A stretch of DNA of 7,620 nucleotides. Origin: Gammaproteobacteria bacterium. Lineage in GTDB: Bacteria; Pseudomonadota; Gammaproteobacteria; GCA-001735895. Location of the stretch: the NCBI GenBank assembly GCA_003231795.1, contig QIJI01000402.1, positions 1 through 7,620 of the forward strand, read 5' to 3'. The notes beneath the pieces were generated by a model. It searched no databases and was not told the origin of the DNA. It saw only the letters and a list, made by a program, of their open reading frames with translations. A program made the position numbers and the translations under genes. Below, in pieces: positions 1-6,427 of this stretch; the stretch's first letter is position 1, and the number at the start of each line of letters is the position of its first letter.

Positions 1-87
1 TGCATTCGGTCAAATATGGCTATTGTACAAATTGCAGTACGGGTGTCGCAAATCCGTAATAAGCAGTCGTGTGTATAGCAACCCCGG

Positions 88-141
88 CTTCATTTCGAAT
101 ATATACAGTGCGTATAAAAGTGGTATATATAAATACGGGAG
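88..141 (+). promoter_or_regulatory. AT-rich leader with possible promoter and ribosome binding site for the ATPase gene
   Basis: The 147 bases before the first gene hold no credible coding region. From about 91 to 136 the DNA is clearly richer in A and T than the genes around it. It has two TATATA tracts (100-105 and 124-129) and a TATAAA element at 113-118 that could serve as a -10 box, but no good -35 box lies at the right distance. GTAT at 123-126 and ATAC at 133-136 form a small inverted repeat. GGGAG at 137-141, six bases before the ATG at 148, is a good ribosome binding site and supports that start. The promoter call is tentative; the ribosome binding site is firmer. Confidence 0.4.
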
Positions 142-147
142 CTATTC

Positions 148-2178
148 ATGTCACTTCGTTTGGGGATCGACACCGGGGGTACATTTACCGACGCGGTGCT
201 GGTCGACGATAATAAGGCAATTGTAAATGCCGAGAAAAGTCTGACTACACGTTTTGATTTGAGTCTCGGCATTGGTGACGTTGTTGCAAAGCTTCCCGAA
301 GCTTCATTGGCGCAGGTGAACATGGTTTCGTTATCAACCACCCTGACCACCAATTCAGTGGTTGAAGATCTGGGTGCTCCGGTTGGTGTGCTACTGCCTG
401 GTTACAACGCCGAACAGGTCAAGCAAAGTGGTCTGCTCGAAATTCTGCCGGCACAAATGGTGGTCAGGCTTGCCGGTGGCTACGATGCGGTCGGTCAGGA
501 ACGCGAAGCGCTTGACGAAGATGCAGTCCGCGATGCGATCAAAAAATTAAAGGATCAAGTTTCAGCCTTTGCCATATCGAGCATGTTCGGAACCCGCAAT
601 TCCTCGCACGAGCATCGCGTCAAAAAAATGGTAATGGAGATGACTGAGATGCCGGTGATATGCGGTCACGAACTGGCATCGAGTCTCGGTGCACCGCGAC
701 GTGCGTTAACCGCCGCGCTCAACGCGCGTATGGTGCCACCGATTAAGGAACTGATCGGCTCGGTACAGAAAATTCTCAAACGCCATGATATTAATGCACC
801 TCTAATGATGGTCAAGGGTGATGGTTCCCTGGCGGGCCTTGAAAATATAATCGAAAAGCCCATTGGAACCGTATTATCCGGCCCCGCGGCCAGCGTTATC
901 GGTGCCTGCCAGTTATCAGGGCTGGACAATGCCATCATTGCAGACATGGGCGGTACCACAACCGATATAGCAATTGTCAGCGATGGGCAGCCGCAGTTAT
1001 GCGCCGATGGTGCCACCATTGGTGACTGGCAACCGATGGTCGAAGCGGTACGCGTCAACTCGATCGGGCTGGGCGGTGACAGTGAAGTCCGTTTCGGCGG
1101 CCATAAGGGTTTGTCGATAGGGCCGCGTCGGGTGATTCCAACGAGCCTGCTGGGGCATCTGTATCCGGAAATTATTCCCAGACTTGAACTCCAGTTGGAA
1201 GGGATGGTGAACGCGCGCAGTAACCGGTTTGTAATGCGGCTTGACAATAATCAGGCACTGTTGGGACAGCTAAACGATGTTGAAATGGAAGCCTGGGAAT
1301 CGCTCAGTGACCGGCCGATCGAGCTCGATGCCATTGTTCAGGAAAACCGCAGTTATGCACGTGCGCTGGCCAAACTGAAACGCCTGGGGCTCGCCATTTA
1401 CAGTGGCTTCACGCCGTCTGATGCGGTGCATGTACTGGGTATCAATTCTCATTGGGATAAGAAGGCAGCCGAATTGTCAGCGCGAATCTGGATGCGACAG
1501 ATGCGTTTTCTATACGGATTTGGCAAATGGGATAGCGATGATGTGGAATCTGCCTGCAAACAGGTTTATCAACTGGTCAACGAATCCATTCGTCGTCTGC
1601 TGGTTGAAGTCGGATTGAATGAGTTCGGACTGGTCTCCAAAAACGGCAAGAACAGCGGCATCGTCGATACCATTACCCGCATGGTGGTTGGATCGCACCC
1701 GGGGCAGGGACGTAAACCCTTGTTTAACCTCGATTTTGCCAGCGACTACCCGATCGTCGCAGTTGGCGCACCGGCCGCGAGCTACTATCAGGATGTCGCC
1801 GATAGTATGCACATAGGGCTGCATTTACCGCAACACGCCGATGTTGCCAACGCATTTGGCGCGGTCATGGGTAGCGTCATTCAACGCGCCCAGGTCACTG
1901 TCACCCAGCCACAACACGGGATCTTCTGCCTTTTCCACGACGATCAACCGCAACAGTTTGAATCCATAGACGCTGCAAAACAGCAGGCGCGGGAAATTGT
2001 TTCAAAGCTGGCGCAGCAAAAAGCACTGGATGCGGGAGCGATCAATCCAACAGTAACGCTAAAATATGATGATATTCACGTGCAGGACGATATTGATGGC
2101 GAGCTGTTTCTGGAATCAACCGTAATCGCAACCGCGATTGGACCGGCTTGTGACTGGCGCCCGGATAACGCTGCGTGA
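148..2178 (+). CDS. Hydantoinase/oxoprolinase family protein (HyuA-like ASKHA ATPase)
   Basis: This 676-residue protein belongs to the hydantoinase/oxoprolinase family, whose members use ATP to open cyclic amides or, in acetone carboxylase-like enzymes, to activate a substrate. The N-terminal domain carries the phosphate-binding motif GIDTGGTFTD (6-15) and the STTLTTNSVVE segment (63-73). The second nucleotide-binding part shows SGPAAS (244-249), DMGGTTTDIA (266-275) and GLGGDSE (307-313). FTPSDAVHVLG (421-431) and VGAPAASY (539-546), with the ANAFGAVMG stretch after it (567-575), are family hallmarks. About 85 residues follow the core. No signal peptide or membrane segment is visible, so it should be cytoplasmic. 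No HyuB-type partner is present; instead the next gene, overlapping by four bases, is an iron-sulfur protein. The family is clear, but the substrate cannot be read from the sequence. Start chosen from GGGAG six bases upstream. Confidence 0.9.
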   Translation: MSLRLGIDTGGTFTDAVLVDDNKAIVNAEKSLTTRFDLSLGIGDVVAKLPEASLAQVNMVSLSTTLTTNSVVEDLGAPVGVLLPGYNAEQVKQSGLLEILPAQMVVRLAGGYDAVGQEREALDEDAVRDAIKKLKDQVSAFAISSMFGTRNSSHEHRVKKMVMEMTEMPVICGHELASSLGAPRRALTAALNARMVPPIKELIGSVQKILKRHDINAPLMMVKGDGSLAGLENIIEKPIGTVLSGPAASVIGACQLSGLDNAIIADMGGTTTDIAIVSDGQPQLCADGATIGDWQPMVEAVRVNSIGLGGDSEVRFGGHKGLSIGPRRVIPTSLLGHLYPEIIPRLELQLEGMVNARSNRFVMRLDNNQALLGQLNDVEMEAWESLSDRPIELDAIVQENRSYARALAKLKRLGLAIYSGFTPSDAVHVLGINSHWDKKAAELSARIWMRQMRFLYGFGKWDSDDVESACKQVYQLVNESIRRLLVEVGLNEFGLVSKNGKNSGIVDTITRMVVGSHPGQGRKPLFNLDFASDYPIVAVGAPAASYYQDVADSMHIGLHLPQHADVANAFGAVMGSVIQRAQVTVTQPQHGIFCLFHDDQPQQFESIDAAKQQAREIVSKLAQQKALDAGAINPTVTLKYDDIHVQDDIDGELFLESTVIATAIGPACDWRPDNAA

Positions 2179-2861
2179 ACCTGGCGCAGCAGCTTGCGCA
2201 ACATGGATTGTTTCTGCGTGGGGTAACGCGGGTTACTGCTGAAGAAGTCGATCAATACGGTTTTCCCGGAGAACAATATTCAATCGCCCTGGTGGGTAAT
2301 GTCGGCTCGAGTTACTGGGATCGGTTCAACCAGTCAGCGGAATTTGGCGATGGCGTTCCCGATCCGCTCGACCGCTGGAGCCGCAGGATTGCAGGTGATA
2401 TAGCCGCACAGTTTGCGCTAACTCCGATATACCCATTTGAAGGACCCCCCTACTACCCGTTTCAACGATGGGCACAACGTGCCGAATCTCTGATGCAATC
2501 CCCTCTCGGGGTCATGATGCACCCACAACACGGTCTCTGGCATTCGTATAGATTTGCGTTACTGGGTGAAAGTTTTGACTATGAATCCCTGCCCGAGGTT
2601 GAGTCACCCTGCCTACAATGCGAAGCCAAACCCTGTCTTCACCGGTGCCCGGTGGATGCATTTGACGGGCACAATTACGATGTCGATAGCTGCGCTGCCT
2701 TCCTGCGTAAAACACTCGATGCCGAATGCCATGCGACCGGTTGTGTTGCCCGTTATGCCTGCCCGGTTTCTCCCGAATTGAGGTATGTACCGGCGCAAGG
2801 TCAGTTTCACTTGCGCGCTTTTCTCGGTGTGCGTTCATACCCCGGGGATGCTGGTTTTTAG
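2175..2861 (+). CDS. Small 4Fe-4S iron-sulfur protein, ferredoxin-like C-terminus
   Basis: This protein of 228 residues has eight cysteines, all in its C-terminal third: C146-x2-C149-x4-C154-x3-C158-P, then C173, C185-x4-C190-x5-C196-P. Eight ligands fit two [4Fe-4S] clusters, but the spacing is wider than in a bacterial 2[4Fe-4S] ferredoxin, especially in the second set. The first 145 residues contain no cysteine and form a separate domain with PDPLDRWSRR (62-71), YPFEGPPYYPFQRWAQRAE (86-104) and SPLGVMMHPQHGLWHSYR (109-126). The last of these recalls the HP-x-x-G-x-W segment of CblC (MMACHC), and the domain order resembles epoxyqueuosine reductase QueG; both comparisons are from memory. It starts with GTG in a GTGA overlap with the ATPase stop, implying translational coupling. 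It probably supplies electrons to, or works with, the ATPase. The iron-sulfur nature is secure, the function unknown. Confidence 0.85.
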   Translation: MNLAQQLAQHGLFLRGVTRVTAEEVDQYGFPGEQYSIALVGNVGSSYWDRFNQSAEFGDGVPDPLDRWSRRIAGDIAAQFALTPIYPFEGPPYYPFQRWAQRAESLMQSPLGVMMHPQHGLWHSYRFALLGESFDYESLPEVESPCLQCEAKPCLHRCPVDAFDGHNYDVDSCAAFLRKTLDAECHATGCVARYACPVSPELRYVPAQGQFHLRAFLGVRSYPGDAGF

Positions 2862-2888
2862 TAGATGTTGTTTGTAAATAGTCATCTA
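2862..2888. repeat. Weak inverted repeat just after the Fe-S protein gene
   Basis: TAGATG (2862-2867) and CATCTA (2883-2888) are exact reverse complements separated by 15 AT-rich bases, directly after the stop codon. No T run follows, so an intrinsic terminator is not supported. TATACT at 2887-2892 matches five of six bases of a -10 box and could belong to a promoter for the kinase gene, but no convincing -35 box is found upstream of it. Confidence 0.25.
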
Positions 2889-2925
2889 TACTCAGTTGAT
2901 TATCTTAACTATTTCAGCGAAACCA

Positions 2926-2942
2926 GCCGAGTCTGATTCGGC
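2926..2942 (+). other. Short GC-rich hairpin in the kinase gene leader
   Basis: GCCGA (2926-2930) pairs with TCGGC (2938-2942), with a further G-T wobble pair inside, giving a five to six pair stem and a loop of five to seven bases. It ends 21 bases before the kinase start codon. No T tract follows, so it is more likely a leader-RNA structure, protein-binding site or chance than a terminator. Confidence 0.3.
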
Positions 2943-2963
2943 CTACGAGCATTTCTGTATCAT

Positions 2964-5339
2964 ATGGCAAAACTGGGCAATATATTTTTCAGCAGAACGC
3001 TAAGCCAATTTCTCGAGTGTCAGGATCCGGGAAGCCCCAAGGGTGTGGGTTTGGCCGAAAAAATCAGCCAGTCGGTCAATGAGAACCTGGACAAAATACT
3101 GGAAACTATTACCCAGGTAAGTGATCCGCATAGGGAAGCACTGAAAAATATCTGTCGCGATTCGGTGGAAGGGTTTTCGGAAGAATATTTCCTCGACGTT
3201 TTATCGCATGATGAAACCGTGTTTCGGGTAGCCGCGAGCGACATTTTGTCACATACCACTTCGGTTGATGCGACCAAATTATTTCAGCGTCTGCACCAAC
3301 CCGATGCAGCACTGGCTGAAATTATTGATGTACTCAGTTCGCAAAAACATTTATTAAAACCCGAAGATATCATCAACAATGCGATTCGACTGGATTCGTC
3401 CTTTGCTGTTGACCTGTTGAAGCTCGCCGAAGGTTGCACTAAACCCGTCGATTTATCGAAACTGAGTTTGCAAGTCGACAAGATTGAAAATCCGGTGTTC
3501 AAAATTACCCTGTTGAACTACCTGGGCACGGTAAGCGAAGCAAAGGTTCCGTTGCTGGTGTCGCGTTTTCTGGACGATTCAAACAAGGTTGTTATTCTCG
3601 AATCCTTGAAAACACTCGATCGTATGGAAATCAGTTTTGATGCTTCCATACTGTTGCCGAAAGTGGAAGCCATGTCAGGGGTCGAGCTCAAACTGGCGCT
3701 TGACATCATTGGTAAACAAGCTGATGCCGACCTGGTACCCCATCTTTCCGCCCATCTGACTTCGAAGTCTGATGAACTAAATCAATTCTTCGCCCGAATT
3801 GTGGCTGAACACAGTGATGTCGATAATCTGGAGAAGTTTTTAAAGCGGTTGGAGCTCGAAGATGACTGGAGTCAACAACAGTCGGTAGCCTGTATACAGA
3901 AGTTCGCAAATGAAAAACTGTCAGATGTCGCGCGTCAATTGTGCGGTCATGAACAGGATTTCATTCGCAATACTGCACAGCAAATGGTGATCAATCTACT
4001 CGGCGACAAGGACCTTCAAAAAATCGAGGAGTTTGCGCTTAGCGATAACTGGCAGGTACGGGAAAGGGCGATTCAGTCGCTTGCCAGGTCAGCGAATCGA
4101 AGTGCAATCTCGATTCTGAAAAACATCGCCGATAAATGGCCCGATGACACGGTGCTGGTGTTACGCGCGGTTAAACAGCTGGGTTTCGGCAAGGGGCTGG
4201 AAATCGCATTCAGCGCGCTCAAGCATGAACAGGCGAACGTTCAGCGGGCCGGCCTCGAGACCATCGAAGCGGTGACGACGCAAAAGCATGCCGCTAGCGT
4301 GCGCGATAATATTTTATGGAACCTGCCGGGTCTTACCACCGAGCTCAGGGATTATGGAAAACAACTGATTTCACAGATTACCAAAGATTTCGGATTACCC
4401 GATATTCAGATTGACGACGACTCGAACACCCGTGCCGGTGCCGTAGATATCCCGGTTATTGGTGGTGTGGGAAATCAGCGCCCCCAAGCCAAGGCCTCGC
4501 AGTTGGACAAGTTAGTCGCGGGCGAGATCTGGATGGATCGCTATCACATCAAAAAGGAGATTGGTCGCGGCGCAATGGGGCGCGTTTTGCTGGTCGAAGA
4601 TGACATGGTGGACGAAACATTGATCCTGAAATTCATGCTGCCCGAACTGACCATCGACAAGCAATCTACCGAACGATTCAAACGCGAGGTCAAATACGCC
4701 CGAAAAATCAGTCACCGAAATGTCATTCGGGTGCACGATTTATTGCTGAAGGACGGAATTTGTGCCATTTCAATGGAGTTTTTTAAGAGTCGGGGGCTTG
4801 AAGTCATTCTCGACGAGGACAAAATTTTTGAAAGCCGTGACGGCCTCAAGATCCTGTATCAGATCAGTAGTGGTATGGCAGCGGCGCACGAACAAGGAGT
4901 GATACATCGTGATCTCAAGCCTAGCAACGTGCTGATCGATGACAAGGGTCATGTCAAGATTGTGGATTTCGGAATCGCTTCGGCCGGGGCTTCTGCTGAA
5001 TCAACCCTGACTCAACAGGGCTCGATTATCGGCAGTCCTGCTTACCTCGCTCCCGAGCGGGCCGATGGTAAAGATTCGGACCAACGTTGTGATATATATT
5101 CGCTTGGTGTGCTTGCCTACTATATGTTCAGTGGGCAGTTGCCCTATAGCGGTCGTCCGCTGGAAGTGCTGGCGCAACATCGGGAAGGTAGCGCGCCACC
5201 GGTCATCAAACTCAACCAGTCGGTTTCTGCCGATGTCTCTGCTTTAATCGTAAAAATGATGGCGGTAGATCCCCTGGCGCGACTGCAAAGCATGCTTGAA
5301 GTACGCGACCAGGTTAAAAAACTGCTCGGCGCGAAGTAG
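2964..5339 (+). CDS. HEAT-like repeat protein fused to a C-terminal Hanks-type Ser/Thr protein kinase
   Basis: This 791-residue soluble protein has two parts. Residues about 40-475 are almost entirely amphipathic helices in a repeating pattern typical of HEAT-like scaffolds, for example DNWQVRERAIQSLARSAN (361-378). A linker (about 476-520) leads to a kinase domain (about 525-790) with the glycine loop G534-RGAM-G539, ATP-binding lysine K556, helix-C glutamate E575, catalytic H648-R-D650 with N655, metal-binding D668-F-G670, and A696-P-E698. Serines and threonines at 680-687 could be activation-loop phosphorylation sites. It should therefore be an active kinase that phosphorylates serine or threonine. 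Unlike PknB there is no membrane segment or PASTA domain, so the repeats probably bind the signal or substrate. An in-frame TGA at 2934 limits the start; ATG 2964 lacks a clear ribosome binding site, so a slightly later start is possible. It follows the Fe-S gene after 102 bases and ends facing pta. Confidence 0.9.
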   Translation: MAKLGNIFFSRTLSQFLECQDPGSPKGVGLAEKISQSVNENLDKILETITQVSDPHREALKNICRDSVEGFSEEYFLDVLSHDETVFRVAASDILSHTTSVDATKLFQRLHQPDAALAEIIDVLSSQKHLLKPEDIINNAIRLDSSFAVDLLKLAEGCTKPVDLSKLSLQVDKIENPVFKITLLNYLGTVSEAKVPLLVSRFLDDSNKVVILESLKTLDRMEISFDASILLPKVEAMSGVELKLALDIIGKQADADLVPHLSAHLTSKSDELNQFFARIVAEHSDVDNLEKFLKRLELEDDWSQQQSVACIQKFANEKLSDVARQLCGHEQDFIRNTAQQMVINLLGDKDLQKIEEFALSDNWQVRERAIQSLARSANRSAISILKNIADKWPDDTVLVLRAVKQLGFGKGLEIAFSALKHEQANVQRAGLETIEAVTTQKHAASVRDNILWNLPGLTTELRDYGKQLISQITKDFGLPDIQIDDDSNTRAGAVDIPVIGGVGNQRPQAKASQLDKLVAGEIWMDRYHIKKEIGRGAMGRVLLVEDDMVDETLILKFMLPELTIDKQSTERFKREVKYARKISHRNVIRVHDLLLKDGICAISMEFFKSRGLEVILDEDKIFESRDGLKILYQISSGMAAAHEQGVIHRDLKPSNVLIDDKGHVKIVDFGIASAGASAESTLTQQGSIIGSPAYLAPERADGKDSDQRCDIYSLGVLAYYMFSGQLPYSGRPLEVLAQHREGSAPPVIKLNQSVSADVSALIVKMMAVDPLARLQSMLEVRDQVKKLLGAK

Positions 5340-5345
5340 TAGAGA

Positions 5346-5360
5346 GGGTTGCTCTAACCC
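5346..5360. terminator. Possible weak bidirectional hairpin between the convergent kinase and pta genes
   Basis: GGGTT (5346-5350) and AACCC (5356-5360) are reverse complements around a five-base loop, placed seven bases after the kinase stop and covering the pta stop codon at 5354-5356. The position suits a shared terminator for two converging genes, but the stem is only five pairs and no T run follows on either strand, so the call is weak. Confidence 0.25.
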
Positions 5361-6352
5361 AGTGACTGCAGTGCGGTCATTGCGATCAGGTAATAGACAT
5401 CATCGACGTTGCAACCACGTGATAAATCATTTGCCGGGCGATTGAGCCCCTGCAATATCGGGCCGATAGCAGTGGCGCCACCGAAGCGCTGCGTCAGCTT
5501 GTAGCCGATGTTACCGGCTTCAAGATTCGGAAAAATTAGTACATTGGCAGTCCCGTTTACCTTTGAAGCGGGCATTTTCTGCACGGCTATTGCGGGAACA
5601 ATGGCGGCATCGAGCTGAATTTCACCATCGATGGCAACATTCGGCATTTGCCGGCGAGCTAATTGGGTTGCTTTGCTAACTTTGTCTACGAAGGGATGGC
5701 TGGCGCTGCCATCGGTCGAAAACGACAGCATCGCCACGCGCGGTTCTTCACCGAGCAATTGACGCCCGGATTGAGCCGCCGCGACCGCAATTTCTGCCAA
5801 CTGTTCCGCATCCGGATCGATAATCAGTCCGCAATCGGAAAAAATCATCGCCTTTCCCGCTTCGCCTGTATCGCGGTTTTCGAAAATCATCAGGAAGAAA
5901 CTGGATACCGAATTGAATCCGGGTGCGACGCCAACAATTTGCAGTGCAGAACGGACGCGCTCGCCAGTGGTGTACCGGGCACCAGCTATCGAGCCATCGG
6001 CCAGGTTGCTGCGTAGCATCAGATCGGCAAAACAAAGCGGGTCCTGCGCCTGTTGCTGCGCCTGTTTCAGCGTCATGCCCTTGTGCTTGCGCAATTGCCA
6101 GAGTTGCTGGCTAGATGACTCAAAATACTCTGATTGCAACGGGTCTTCGATGCGAATATCGGTCAGATCGATATTGGCTTTCCTTGCCTGCTGCTGGATT
6201 GTCGTTTGATTCCCTATCAAGGTGCATTTGGCTATCCCGTCGCGGGTGGCACGACTTGCAGCTTCAATAATGCGAAGGTCCTCGCCTTCCGCCAGAACGA
6301 TGGTCTGTTGTCTGGCGCGAGCCTTGTCGATGATTGAATTGAAGAATTGCAT
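5354..6352 (-). CDS. pta: Phosphate acetyltransferase, short single-domain form
   Basis: Pta interconverts acetyl-CoA plus phosphate and acetyl phosphate plus CoA in the cytoplasm, the step that normally works with acetate kinase. The 332-residue product spans the whole PTA/PTB catalytic domain and lacks the N-terminal regulatory domains of the roughly 700-residue enterobacterial enzyme. Recognisable family segments are VLAEGEDLRIIEAA (19-32), ADGSIAGARYTTGERVRSA (118-136), SDCGLIIDP (172-180), SFSTDGSASHP (210-220), DGEIQLDAAIVP (242-253), NVLIFPNLEAGNIGYKL (270-286) and GPILQGLNRPANDLSRG (297-313). The reading frame stays open upstream to 6457, but that extension covers the pntA start and has no family similarity. 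ATG at 6350-6352 gives the usual N-terminus. No good ribosome binding site precedes it. No acetate kinase gene is in the window. A phosphate butyryltransferase is less likely given these motifs. Confidence 0.93.
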   Translation of the reverse strand: MQFFNSIIDKARARQQTIVLAEGEDLRIIEAASRATRDGIAKCTLIGNQTTIQQQARKANIDLTDIRIEDPLQSEYFESSSQQLWQLRKHKGMTLKQAQQQAQDPLCFADLMLRSNLADGSIAGARYTTGERVRSALQIVGVAPGFNSVSSFFLMIFENRDTGEAGKAMIFSDCGLIIDPDAEQLAEIAVAAAQSGRQLLGEEPRVAMLSFSTDGSASHPFVDKVSKATQLARRQMPNVAIDGEIQLDAAIVPAIAVQKMPASKVNGTANVLIFPNLEAGNIGYKLTQRFGGATAIGPILQGLNRPANDLSRGCNVDDVYYLIAMTALQSLG

Positions 6353-6427
6353 AAGGCTATATGAAGTATTGATAGGCCGTGGCCGATCTTTGGTGCAGAA
6401 TAATGCCCACATAAAGTGGAGGTGTCC
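6353..6427. promoter_or_regulatory. Divergent pta/pntA intergenic region
   Basis: These 75 bases must hold the promoters or leaders of both pta (leftward) and pntA (rightward), unless transcription starts inside the genes. AATAAT (6399-6404) fits five of six bases of a rightward -10 box. TTGATA (6369-6374) resembles a -35 box but lies 24 bases away, too far to pair with it. GGCC-GT-GGCC (6375-6384) is a small imperfect palindrome near the middle and could be an operator. None of these elements is strong enough to assign firmly. Confidence 0.35.
6418..6423 (+). promoter_or_regulatory. Ribosome binding site of pntA
   Basis: GGAGGT, a strong match to the Shine-Dalgarno consensus, lies four bases before the ATG at 6428. 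It fixes the pntA start and is the strongest ribosome binding site in the window. Confidence 0.8.

Noticed and set aside
23..226. 67-codon open frame running from the leader into the ATPase gene
   Set aside because: No ribosome binding site or known motif, and it overlaps the ATPase start in another frame.
666..1247. 193-codon open frame on the minus strand inside the ATPase gene
   Set aside because: It lies wholly antisense to a well-supported gene, has no recognisable motif and a low-complexity serine/proline/isoleucine-rich composition typical of a shadow frame.
5663..6016. 117-codon plus-strand frame inside pta
   Set aside because: It is antisense to the conserved catalytic core of Pta and shows no protein family features.
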